Positions 11,136 to 23,085 of a DNA stretch of 64,000 nt are shown here, piece after piece. The notes under the pieces were generated by a model, which had not been told where the DNA came from, searched no databases, and saw only the letters and a program-made list of their open reading frames with translations. The stretch comes from Clavelina lepadiformis (Eukaryota > Chordata > Ascidiacea > Aplousobranchia > Clavelinidae), in NCBI RefSeq assembly GCF_947623445.1, contig NC_135243.1, forward strand, positions 5,458,501-5,522,500, written 5' to 3'. The translations under genes and the position numbers were made by a program. Every line of letters begins with the position of its first letter. Position 1 is the stretch's first letter.

Positions 11136-12494
11136 ATGGGTAAATTAAGAACGACATTAAAAAAATTGCAGCGATTTTTAGGGGTAACGCTTGGCATCGC
11201 GGCTGGCCTATGCATTGCCATCAGCGCCATGTCTTTGAAATTTTTGCACGAGCCAATAATTACGAAAACTTTAGTTATGGTAAACATTCAGATCTACCTT
11301 TTGTCGCTACCATTGATGACTTATCAGAAACCTCATGGATTTCTTGAAATCAACAGATCAACTGTCATGCTACTTGTCTTGAACGGTGTTTCAATTTATG
11401 CCAGCATGTTCTGCTTTTTCCAGGCAGTCAAATATGTGCCAATGGGAGAAGCCTTAGCGTTGGCTACTACATATCCACCAATCGCGACAATCCTGGCTTG
11501 CATTCTACTGAAAGGTAAAAATTGGGTTCAAGATAGATTCAACACAGTGCGATTAAACCATAGATATCCTATGTTTTATAGAATAGTGGAATAGTCATTG
11601 AGTAGAAATGTCTTGGATTTAATCGTCCGTGTTTTAAATAAACGGACCACTAAAAAATAACACTGCATAGCATAAGCTATAGTTCTACCTTAATTCTAAG
11701 ATCGTTTATTATCGTTCATGTTTAGCATGATTCGCACCTATATAAACAACTTTCGGAATAGGGTTTTCACCACTTCAAATATACTGTGTAGTCTACAGTT
11801 TATTTTTGATTTGATGCTTACTGCAATGAAATGTTGGTCTTCCTAAGAATACGTTTTGAAATTTTTCAGCCAGGTATATGTTTTTACAGAAACGTTCAAG
11901 ATACTGGATGGCATTTTGCTCGTTACCATAACGATTGGCGTCTTCCTAATTGCACAACCTGAATTTCTATTTGGTGGTGCAACTCAGAGTCAAAACAAAG
12001 TTTTAGGAGTTGCATTTGCTGTAGGTTCGTCTACCACTTGCGCTATTGGCATCTTGGTGACGCGCAAACTGAAAACCGACGTCGTTGTTGCGGAAAACCT
12101 GTTGTCTGTAGCGATTCCTGCTCTGATCGGGTCTTGTATTGAATTATCCTCAGTAGAAAATGGCTTTTTGATACCTTGCCTACGAGACGTTAAGTGGATG
12201 TTTTTGGGTGGAGTTTTCTTCCTTGCTGGCTATGGTTTGAGATATTTTGCCCTGCAAATAGAAAGAGTAGGACCGGTTTCTGTGGCTTACACTGGTCAAA
12301 TAGCCTTTGGATATGTATTTGATCTCTTCATTTTTCATGTACCTATTAATGTTATTTCCATTTGTGGCGGGTCATTGATATTTTTGTCATGCGTGGCAAC
12401 AACAGTTACCCAATGTGCTTTTGAAAATCGACAAAAATCGAATTATCATCATGAAAGCGAAAATAGAGAAGAGGAAAATTCAATTGTTTTATAA
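11136..12494 (+). CDS. SLC35G-like EamA-family membrane transporter
   Basis: A multi-pass membrane protein of the drug/metabolite transporter superfamily. Its substrate is unknown. Two coding exons, 11136-11514 and 11890-12494, join in phase to give 327 aa. The junction reads ILLK-ETFKILDG and aligns with FLGEKYSLWD of human SLC35G1. Hydrophobic helices are clear, for example LGIAAGLCIAISAMSL, TVMLLVLNGVSIYASMFCFF, ILLVTITIGVFLIAQP and VISICGGSLIFLSCVA. The block VKYVPMGEALALATTYPPIATILA is the EamA-type repeat 1 core, and ERVGPVSVAYTGQIAFGYVFDLF is the matching piece of repeat 2. The start ATG has a good context (ccATGG). The C-terminal tail is acidic and hydrophilic (about 25 aa, cytosolic by inference). 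Length is near the SLC35G norm, so it looks complete. Confidence 0.85.
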
Positions 12495-13583
12495 AACTCT
12501 GAAATATAACAAAATAGCCTACGTTTATGTTGTAGTTTACTATTTGTCACGTTGGTTCTAATATAGGCCTACATCAAAGTTAGATGATACAGATATGTTT
12601 TTATTCCTTAGATGAAAACTGTGTGCTTTTTATGCAGTACCTTTCTTACTTGATATTTACTAACAATATATTTTGCACAAAGTTGTTTGCCTTTACTTGT
12701 TACAATGATTTGTTTGTGTGCTTTGTCTTACGTTACGTTCATATTTCAAATCATCATAAAACATTAAATACACAAAAACATCAAATAGCCTACAATCATT
12801 TATGCTTGAGATAAACAGAATTTACAAAGTTTAATTAGTTGTGGAGTCTGTCCATCGTAGCTCAATGTAAAAAATTTGACTAATTGGAAAACTGATTAAC
12901 CGCAGCAAACATTCGGGTACCGTATGTTTTTCGGATAGAAATCGTGGCTACTATTTTTTATTCTCAATAATTTTTTGCGGCTTCTAATCGAGGGCAGCTT
13001 CCATTGAAGGATGGTTTATGATCAAAAAAACACGATATCTATATTTTACATAGTTCATAAAAATCATATAATTTTATAAAAAGACTGCTTTCAGACTGCT
13101 TTGCCTTCAGAGAGCAGACTGTGCAGACATCATTTTTGAGGAAGTCTATGTCTAATCTAAGCCTATAGGGTATGGGCCATTGGTTGGCAAGCTGTGGGCC
13201 GCGGTTCAAATGAAGGCCTTCAAACAAAATATAATTTATTGTATCCTGTAACCTTTAAATCCTGTAAATGTGGGCTGAGTGATAGGCCTAGGCTATTTTC
13301 AGAGCTTTTTTTCTATTAGCCTGGTTAACTTGGAGCGCTAGCAATCCACTTCTTAATGGGTTTTTTCCATCTTAACTAGGCTAAAGGTTAACTACAGCCA
13401 TAACGGCAAACATCTGGAAAACGCAACCAGTAACTTCCCACTCACATAGTGTTAATTGTTTTGTCATATTGAGAACGCAAGCCTATTTTTATTTATAACG
13501 CTAAACCTTCAATGCCCTAGCAAACTAGGCCTAGCTGCTAGCAAAACTTCAACCTACGCTCGCACAAACCAATACACGTTCTA
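12495..13583. other. 3' UTR of the transporter and intergenic DNA
   Basis: AT-rich. The first few hundred bases are likely 3' UTR (an ATTAAA lies near 12763). No other gene was recognised. Several AGGCCTA-type words occur. Confidence 0.4.
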
Positions 13584-13591
13584 GTTTCTAG

Positions 13592-14045
13592 CAGAGCCGT
13601 AGCCCCGGAGCTTTGCATTTTCAAAAGGAGCTGGAGCTGTATGTAAAATTCAGGTGGAGCTGGAGCCAGTTGTTTGATAGACAGCTCCAGCTCCAATTAA
13701 TTTCATGAGATGCTGATTTTTAGATTTGTTGTTATTGTCTGATTTCACATAATTTAACAGCAACCCATCACAAAATTGATAATTGTTAACTCCTTGGTGC
13801 CATCTTTTTTAACTTATCATGTGGTTAGTCATTTGGACAAGTGTGTTTGCTATTTCGTAAAACTTTAGATTTGGGGTGAAGGGCGACTATTAATGAAGTC
13901 GTATACTATTCGAGAAAATACGGTAATGGAGCCGGAACTGGAGCAGTGGTGTGAAAGAGCTCCGGAGCTGGAGTCGGAGCTATGCTCTGATAGAAGTGAG
14001 CTGGAGCTGGAGCAGTTTCATTTTTATGTCGGCTCCAAAGCCCTG
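13592..14045. mobile_element. hAT-like MITE, 454 bp
   Basis: The ends are CAGAGCCGTAGCCCCGGAGC and, inverted, CAGGGCTTTGGAGCC. Flanks gtttctag (13584-13591) and gtttctaa (14046-14053) form an 8-bp target duplication with one difference. Both ends are rich in GGAGCTGGAGC words that can pair with each other. No transposase. Confidence 0.8.
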
Positions 14046-14053
14046 GTTTCTAA

Positions 14054-15205
14054 GCCACAATACACCTAAGCATTAGTTTTGCTAGTGTATGTTCATTTGC
14101 GAACTGTCTGTTAATTGCAGGTTACCATATATCACTAAACCCTGTGAAAAGCACGTAACTAGATTAAAATTTAACTGAACTTATCCTAATAGCTTCAAAA
14201 AAGTAATGTCTACTGCACAAAAGAAAAAAGCACATTAAAATTATTAGTGAGCTAGTAATAGTTACTGCGTTAAGTAGATTTCGCATGTAACGTTGGGCCT
14301 TCATTGACTAGTAAAGTGAAAATTTGAACCTTTGTAATGAAAGTTTGCCTACCACTGTTCCTTGCCTACCACTGTTCCTTCCCAATTTATGGCTTTTCTG
14401 GATGTTGTCATGTTGTGGTTAGTAGAAATTTGGCAACATTATGATTATCATTATACCTATAGCAAGTTCAGCGATTGTGGTCTGTTTATTGGACGACAAA
14501 TTCGTGAGTAATTTTAACTGAGCCAGTGGCAGTGGTGCGTGAGGGTTTGATCTTTACGCCTATTCTTGCTTATTGTTAACAGCGGGCTGCATGACCTACT
14601 TACAGTAAAATAGCCACTTCCATAATTATGTGTTCATGAATTTAGGCACATGTTTTGGCAATATTTTGCGAACAAATATCTGTCCCAAACAGCATTTATA
14701 ACCATTAAACCAAACTTTTTTCTTTTGGAACAACTTAAGTGTGATAAAGCGCTTAATTATCAACAATATACAACTCTATATATGCACTGTTGAGTGATTA
14801 TTTGGTGACACTGGAAAAAATGTCTTGTCAACATGTCACATGCCAAACAAGCCACAGGGCATGGGTTTAGCTTTAGATAAAGCAGCTATGATAAACTCTA
14901 TCACAATAAGCTTTAGAGCATTGTTGGTAAGGCCTTTGTACGAAGCTGCTGTGCTTTTTATAATGGAACTGTATCATGTTAACTTTCGTTGACAAAATGC
15001 ATAATGTAAGCTCATCAACGACAATGATATCTTAAACACGAACTCGTATTCAAGTAATTTTATCCCACTATGTAATTTTTTGTGTTGCAGATCTTTCTCA
15101 TCATTTTGATGCTACTGCCTAAAAACCAAGCTGTTATAAATTCATTTAGTTTTGCACATAACTTATTGTACAAGAAGCAAAAAAGCTGAAATTAGTTTGT
15201 TTGCC
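14054..15205. other. Intergenic DNA upstream of TTC26
   Basis: No exon recognised. Contains an inverted fragment of the dispersed repeat family near 14575-14610 and an 18-bp direct duplication (tgcctaccactgttcc) around 14347-14381. Confidence 0.4.
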
Positions 15206-15212
15206 TGTGGCC

Positions 15213-18200
15213 ATGGTAAATTGAAGAATACTTAAATTTGTCTATAAGTATTTTTAGTAAATTAGTGTAAACTTCTATTTATTTTCTAAAGCTTGCCAGT
15301 CACAAACCATGAGTATGCTTATGTGTGTGAATTTTGCTATAATTTGCTTGGTTTACGTGATTCAAAAACTGAATAACATCTCATTTCTGGTACACACAAT
15401 GACAATTAAAACCTGTTACATTTTGACTGAAAATATTCTTTTAAACCTCTTGTAGATTCTGTCTCGCCAGAAACCAGTTGGAGGGAGCACATACACCGGG
15501 GATAAAACTAAAAAGAAAAAGATTCCAAAGTTTGAAGATTTTGTGGAAGATCGGGATTACACTGGTGCAATAACTGTGCTTGAGGTTCGCTTTAAGTTTG
15601 TGATACCCACATATTGTCTGCTTGCTATTGCTGGTAATGGATTTCTTTCATATGTCAGTTTAACCAACAAACGGGAAAGGCAAACAAGAATGTTGATCTG
15701 TGGTTAGCTTATTGCTACTTCCATTTAGCAGAGTTCAAGAAGGCGTTTGAGGTAATAAGCAGCTTAAAAATACATCAAGGCTGGTTTTGAAATGCTATTT
15801 TGTTATTTGAAAGTTTAGATTTTGTCACTTTGAATCTACTAAACTAGCGTTTTTACATGTAACAAAACAATGTTGATGGTTCGTTGTTTTACACGTTCAA
15901 GTAAAGAATAAACACTTGAACAATAATAATAATAATAATATAATAGCAATATATGAATAATACACTTGAACTTAGTAAACTACGGTGCATTTGCTGCGCA
16001 ACATTTCTTTCAGATTTATTCCTCTTTAATAAAAAAAGCTGATGTGGACCCATCAGTATATCTCTATTGTGCATGCTGTTGCTTCTACATGGGCTGGCAT
16101 AAAGAGGCAGAAAGCCTTGCTCAAAAAGGTGAGAAGTGTTGCCCAATGTTAAGTAAAGAGCTAGTAAATGCTGCTGGCCCTGTAATTAATTAAATGTGTA
16201 CAACTTCCAAGCGTGTCTCAGTTATAAAACATAGCAATTTTTTGCTCTTGATTTTAAGCATTGTTTTTTTCATTTTCATTTTGTAGGGCCAGACACTTCG
16301 TTAAAAAATCGATTGCTCTTTCATATTTCGCACAAGGTACTGACTATCCCAATATCCTATTTAAAAGTATTTTCTATTGAAATATGTTTGGGACTTCAGA
16401 CCAGTTAATTTTGCACTGATATGATCTGGGTGTTTATGTTTACTATGAGTGCAGTTTTACAGACATTAAGTAAAAATCGGGCTTTACACTGAGTGTAAAA
16501 ACTTCAGTAATTGCAGAATCAGATTATTTGGTTATAACCAGCAATTAGATGCAGTATGTACTGAGTCCAGAGTCAACAGTTAATGAACAATCGTAAAGTA
16601 GTTTATGAATTATTTATTTTGCTCCAACTGCTCTCCTCAGCTTCATCGACACTCAGCTATGATGTCGTATCATTCAAAGTTGGGAGACGAAATTGACGAT
16701 AAGTTATGTTACACATCGATCCAGTTTCTTAGATCGCATTATCGTGAGGCTATGCAGCACTACAACCATCAGATAAATCTAAACAAGTTCTGTAACCTTA
16801 CTTGTACCGTAATCAGTGTGAAAGCCCGTGAATGTTTCTTCATTTGTTTCGATATGAAAAGTAATGAATCTTACCAGAACTAACAACACATATAATTCTG
16901 GATGTTTTTATTTTTATATGTAATTTTGTTATCCTAAGAATAAGTTTTAGATAAACATGTACTTTTCATATTCTCCTAGTATAATACTGAAAGAAAAATC
17001 CATATTTGTTTCAGAGACTACCACGCACTTCAAATATATGCTGCTTTGTGTGCCTACAAGCTCGAATATTATGAATATTGCATTGTGAGTATTAATTATA
17101 CAAACATTAGTAGCCAACCAACCATTAGTAGCTGTTAATCGTGGCTGACCCTGAAGCATTCTTTCTCTGACATTTGTATGTTATGAAAACTAAACCTTGT
17201 ACTTGAAGAAATAGTGAAATACTAAAAATTCAAAAAGTGAACTCATCTTTTATTCACCCGGCCACTAAAAAAGGTTTTCATACATAATAAAAGCAGTGAA
17301 CTATAGATGGCTTTCAATTGTGAGTGTTGTGTGTAATTCATTCTGCCTATGGTGGTGTAAGAAATAGCTGTTATTGCTGTGGCCCCAAAACAATCCAGGT
17401 TTCGGATTTGGCCCTGTAGTAAAAGGATAAAAAGCATTAAACACTAAACTAGTGACATAAAGCTTAAGGTACCAGCATACAAAGCAAAGTCAGTAACTGC
17501 TGTTATTATTTAATAGTGAAAGAATTGAGTTTAATATTTCAGGACCACCTGGCGGAATACTTACAGTATTATCCAGATAGTGCCATTGCATCAAACTTAA
17601 AAGCATGTGTCCATTTTCGGCTCTATGATGGTAAAGCTGCAGAAGGGGAACTTAAGCATTACCTTGACGTGGCATCTCCATCTGCTTTTGGCTCAGAATT
17701 TATCAACCACAACAAAGTAAATCAGTTCAATGACCACAAGAAAAAATTACCCATTAGTTCAGCTCCCTAACGTTTAAGACATACCTTAAAGCTGCATGCT
17801 GTATTTTTAAGTTAAAACAAGGGTGCAATTCTGTGATATTGTAACTGTTTCAAATTAAAAATTTTCAACGTATTTAACAATGTGGTAAAAAAATGTGAAG
17901 ATACTGTTTGTCAGGTGCTTCGTGTTCATTGTTAAAACTTATGTACATTTGTAAACTTGACCAGCATGGAGTTGTGCCTAATGTATAGTTGTTTAAAAAC
18001 AAGCCCTGATAAGAGTCTTTAAACAGGTTATATTTCGACGTGGTGAAAGCGCATTGCAGATACTTCCACCATTAGTTGGCATCATCCCTGAAGCAAAACT
18101 TAACCTGGCTCTATACTATTTCACACAAGGTACTGAAGCATTCATCCCCAAAATACTGTATTGTTTGTGCTGTTTTTTTGAATTCACATGTATGCTGCTA

Positions 18201-21200
18201 CATCTAACAATGTATGTTCGAAACTTGATGATCAAAACTCAAGCCCAGGAAATTTTCATGACAATGAACCTTTGTGTATGTATTAATCAATGCAGAAGAA
18301 TATTTGGAAGCTTTTCAATTGGTGGAGTTCATGGAACCAGCAACACCGAACGAGTACGTCATTAAAGGAGCCATATATGCTGGCTATGGCCAAGAGGAAA
18401 GCCTGGTAAATTGTAAAAAAACACTCATTTACTCTGAAATGAAATTGGCTATGCTTATGGTTAAAATTGAGGTAGTAGGTTATAGTATTTTCAGTAAATT
18501 ATTTATGGGTTAATAGCCGTGCTAGTGGTTCCCAGCAATTATTTACCTTAATTATTTTTGAGCACTTTTTAAGCCTTTTCCACTTCGTAACTTTTCTCGT
18601 TTATTAGCGCATGCTAATAACAACTGGCTTGATTTTTTCATCCCCACCGTGCTTTTGACGAAAAATAAAATGATTGATTGATTGAACTACTCTACTGCTA
18701 ATATTTGAGTTACAAGACAAGGAAACTGTAATGCTAAAAAAGCTAAGTCCAGCTTCACATTGGGAAGTTTTATCTAGACTCTGGCCATTCATACTATCAG
18801 TGTGACGTTAAGATAACTTTTAATTAAATTTCGTATTGAAGTTATTACAACTATTTCACTACTTGTTTATTTGGTTAATAATGCTTATTAAGCACTTGGT
18901 TGTCGCAAATTGTTTATTTTTTATTTTCAAAGCGCCATATCATCAGCATGGCTCAACAGTGTTACCACAAAGTTGGTTCATCAGCGGGTGAATATGGTTG
19001 TTGATAACTTAGCTTTAATTTGAGAAAGTTGAAGTTGACTTAATTATTCTAAAAATACTAACTACGCTACTTGAAACCTTAAAATATTGCTACATTGAAG
19101 TAAGTTTATATTTCTTAGCAAAATAACAAATATTACCATGCATTTTTTTCATACATCTTTTAACTGCTGTTTACATTTTTGTTTGCAACTTAAAAAAAAA
19201 AAATGTGGAAATGCTAAAATATATGTACATTTCTAAAAGCAAATTTTTAATGTTTAATAATTTCTCCCTGTCCTGTAAAGGGTTGAGTAAAATTGGTAGA
19301 TTGGATTTGGTTAAAAGATTGAATTGCATTGTGTGTGAACGATGAATGTGGTAGAAAGTGGAACTTGGTGACTAATTTACTCTGCTTACAGACACTCTTG
19401 TGGGCAGACAATGCACCGCTTGCAGCAATTTCTTAACAAAAAATTTTGAACAGGTTGTCGTTTACCTTGACTCTATCAAGGTGAGTTTTTTCATAACCAT
19501 GCGATATACATTAATTTTATTAAGTTCTTCTATCTAAATACCAATTCCTAGATTGAATGGCAAGTTACCCACACCTGAGCATAACGTTATCACATATCAG
19601 CGAGCACGCGGTATTAGCCTGTACCAAAAAGCGCCAAATTCTATAAAGTACTTTATTGCAGGGTTATCTGTATGGTGATGACGTGTATAATTTCAACTAC
19701 GCCCAGGCGAAGGCAGCCTGCGGTAACTACAAAGACGCCGAAGATGTGAGTAGCAAAACGATTTCGTGTTTGTATCTTTTATACGGGACGACTTAAATTT
19801 CACGGCTATGTACTGACGTTTCTATTCAATCCTAGATATTCATAGGAATAAAGAACGAAAGGTTGAAAAGTGACTACGTCTACACCAGCTGGCTTGCACG
19901 ATGCTGTAAGTAGTTTAGTGATGTAACGTCAGAAGCCACCGTCGCAAGAATTTCTTTGGAAATTAAATTTTTCAAGTTTTACAAATTCCACAATAGAAAA
20001 GTTGTGTATTGGGCTATAAGACTATTATACACTATATACTATGTTACTATATATATATAGTATATAAGCTACATTATATATTACATAACACTGTTATAAG
20101 TTACTATATTCTATGTAATTACGAGCATACGTTTTATTACGGATGTAAAGCTATAATATGAGTAGTTTTAATAGCGGACTAATTCTGTAATCAAGGCATT
20201 ATTTATAACAAACGGATCAACGAGCAAATTTCTAGGCCAATAAGTTACTAACTCACCGTTGTACTAAATTTAACGCACTACAAACCAAACGAACACTTAC
20301 CTAACATTTACGTAACCGTGAAATGTAACCAAAATGCTTTCTCTGTGAAGACATCATGAACAAAAGACCGCAATTGGCCTGGGAGCTGTATAATAAGATG
20401 GAGACTTCGTCTGATTCCTTCTCGCTTCTACATCTGATTGCGAATGATTGTTACAGGGTGTAGTATTATGTACTCTGTTAAACGATGTTACGATTCTACA
20501 GCATATTGGTTGGTTACAAATCTTTGAATTTTAAGACAAGTCTTGTGCGCTTAGTACCCGTTGTGTGGTCTGCAACGTTGAGTGCTGTATTATTGCAAAC
20601 ACCAATGTGCTGTTCACTTAATACGCTGTTTTTTTGCTTTACACAAAGCTTTATAATATGTTTGTGCATTTTTAACAGACCAGGCAGTACTACATCGCTG
20701 CAAAAGCATTCGACCTCATGGAACGACTTGATTCCAATCCGGAATACTGGGAAGGAAAGAGAGGAGCTTGCGTTGGACTCTTCCAGATGATCATCTCTGG
20801 AGACGAACCAAGGTGAATAAAAAATTATTAAACTAACGAAAATTACTTTTTGATTTTACAATGTTTATTTTAACCGCCTTGTTGTGAATACAACTCCTCA
20901 TTTACGAATTGACGAAATAATGGTTATAGGTTAATAAAATAAGATATCATGTAGATTATTAATTTCTTACATGTATATGAAAATAGCCTTTTTAGCCGCA
21001 CCAACTTAATAATTGAAACATTTAAGAATGTGACTGTACTCGTATATAGTTTATCGAAGTTAGGTCAAGCAACTTGCCAAGAGTGCGCAGTTAGCTTAGG
21101 AAAAGAATTGCAAGTAAATTTGGATCAAAAGATAGGATAAATTTGGAAAAAATTTATTTACAAAATAGAGAAACTATCCAGGAAGTTATACTCATGTTAC

Positions 21201-21286
21201 GTGGCACTACAAGTAACCCGCAGGTGGAATATATCATCAGGACCATTGGGAAATGGGCAAAGGAACACCAAATACCGCTCAAATGA
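15213..21286 (+). CDS. TTC26: Tetratricopeptide repeat protein 26 / IFT56
   Basis: Subunit of intraflagellar transport complex B (IFT56/DYF-13), needed for cilium assembly. Seventeen coding exons in phase: 15213-15215, 15456-15584, 15659-15751, 16014-16128, 16287-16336, 16641-16786, 17015-17084, 17543-17716, 18027-18129, 18296-18405, 18933-18996, 19392-19480, 19662-19745, 19836-19905, 20351-20457, 20679-20812, 21169-21286. They sum to 552 aa against 554 in human. Diagnostic matches are [67 protein letters not shown] and [13 protein letters not shown] helices run through most of the protein. The first exon is inferred: a Kozak-like gccATG followed at once by the donor gtaaat, so the start codon alone lies before intron 1 (human starts MMLSR, here M-ILSR). 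Poly(A) signal AATAAA lies at 21394-21399. Confidence 0.92.
15925..15945. repeat. AAT trinucleotide microsatellite
   Basis: A run of about six (aat) units inside TTC26 intron 3. Confidence 0.7.
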
Positions 21287-21605
21287 CAATAATTTTGATG
21301 GAATTTTTGGTTGTTATATTTAATACAAGTTCTGTATACGAGTTTGATAGACAAAGGAAAATGGTGATCTCTTGGTAGAACGCATTTAACGAAAATAAAA
21401 ATTTTAAACACTTTGCAACTGGTATTATTGTTTTTGTAACTGATAAGTCTTGCTGAAGGAATTTTAATTAAACGTCGGGCTAATTTACATTTTACACAAG
21501 CTGTAAGACTTTTATAAATAGCCTTGTACGAAACTGTAATTTAAACTGAGTTTAGTATGCAATATTCCCGTATTAAAAGTCACAGTATAAATGTAGTAAA
21601 GTAGG
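21287..21605. other. TTC26 3' UTR and flanking DNA
   Basis: Contains the AATAAA at 21394-21399. Nothing else recognised before the hAT-like element. Confidence 0.5.
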
Positions 21606-21613
21606 CCTATATG

Positions 21614-21968
21614 CAGGGTTGCCATACCGTCCTTATTTATAAGATTTGTCCTTATTTTAAAGGTCCGTGTCTTAGAAAATATGTTTGTCCTTATTTCTAA
21701 GAAATGTCCTTATTTTCAACTTTCGTCCTTATTTTTAGGGCGGAGGTGGGCACTTTCGTCCTTATTTTGGGCATTTTGTCACCTTACGATACCATTTTGT
21801 ACCAAAGAGATACCAAAGTTATAAACATGCAGATAGTGTCTTGTTTTTTTTTTTTTTTTTTTTTAGAAACGTTTGTTTGCTTTCTCTTGTTGTACACTGT
21901 TTAAGGTGGTATTCCTCGTTCGTTTTCTAGTCGTCCTTATTTTTGAGTTGAGACTGATGGCAACCCTG
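21614..21968 (+). mobile_element. hAT-like MITE family A, copy 1 (355 bp)
   Basis: Terminal inverted repeats CAGGGTTGCCATAC and, inverted, CAGGGTTGCCATCAGTCT. Perfect 8-bp target duplication cctatatg at 21606-21613 and 21969-21976. The interior repeats a GTCCTTATTTT word and contains a long T run (about 21846-21864). Non-coding. The same family appears inverted at 22296-22599. Confidence 0.88.
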
Positions 21969-21976
21969 CCTATATG

Positions 21977-22287
21977 TAAAAGACGGTCAGGACTAATGGA
22001 TCTGTTGCCATGCCAAGTTTGTTCTGAGCGTGGTGACGTACAAGTTTGATATGACGCAACGTAAGTTTTCTGCTCGAAAACCTTGAGTTCAGGAAAAATT
22101 TGTAACTTTACAAATAACAAAACGTACAAACTTACTGGGAATACGTTTTTGATCAAAAAACTTGCTTGGGTCAAGCGGCATTTTTACGTCACAATGCTCG
22201 GAACAAATTTGGCTCGACACCGTGTCGATTGAATCCAACCAACGACTGGGTTGAATAGCTGTTGAGTTGAAATGTCTTTTGATCATG
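21977..22287. other. Spacer between two inverted MITE copies
   Basis: Non-coding. ORFs on the minus strand that cross this stretch run into the MITEs and are not genes. Confidence 0.5.
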
Positions 22288-22295
22288 GTTATAGG

Positions 22296-22599
22296 CAGGG
22301 TTGCCATCAGTCTGGACTCAAAAATAAGGACGAACAGGAAACAAAAGAAGAATATTACCTTAAACAGTGCACAACAGGAGAAGGCAATCAATGTTCCAAA
22401 AATGAAAAAACGAGATACTATTTGCTTGTTCTCAATTTTTGTATCTCTTTGGTACAAAATGGTATACTAAAGGTGTCAAAATATGAACCTCTGCCCTAAA
22501 AAAGGACATTTCTTAGAAAAAGGGACAAAAATATTTTCTAAGACATGGACCTTTAAAATAAGGACAAATCTTAGAAATAAGTACGGTATGGCAACCCTG
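22296..22599 (-). mobile_element. hAT-like MITE family A, copy 2 (304 bp), inverted
   Basis: Same family as 21614-21968 in the opposite orientation, with TIR CAGGGTTGCCATCAGTCTGG first and the CATACC-type end last. Perfect 8-bp target duplication gttatagg at 22288-22295 and 22600-22607. Non-coding. Confidence 0.88.
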
Positions 22600-22607
22600 G
22601 TTATAGG

Positions 22608-23085
22608 TCACAGCGCAGGTTTCAAACTTTTGTAACGAAGGCCACATTAATATTCATTCGGAAACCACCAGCTTAAGATTGGTCGTTCCTTGTGCAAAAA
22701 TTGTCGTCAAGCAGCTGGCATTCTGGTATCTTCCGTTTTGCTGCTGATCCAGTGCAGCTACTGTTCTACTAGTTAATGCAGTGCTTGTTTGTCAATTGAA
22801 AATGCCGACAGCTATTAAAAATCGCCTTACTATCCAGAAATTTAAATTGGCTGAACTATTCACAGTCTTGATAAAAAAGTTTTTTTGCAGCAACCTCTTG
22901 TTGTTATGGTGTTTGGTATCCATTACCTACATGTGAAATTCCAGTTTGTGACGTCACAGAGATTACCTAAACTACAGCACGCATAAACAAATTTCCTAGT
23001 TACGCTTGAAAAATCAGCTACCGTAAACATTAACAGATGTTCGAAATCTGGATTTAGCTAAAGCTAGCAACTTTGCAATAAAATA
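22608..23085. other. Intergenic DNA, likely promoter of the TPR-like gene
   Basis: No exon, RNA gene or repeat seen. Precedes the start codon of the next gene. Confidence 0.4.

Noticed and set aside
22089-22499. ORFs across the MITE pair
   Set aside because: They run through transposon ends and carry no protein features.
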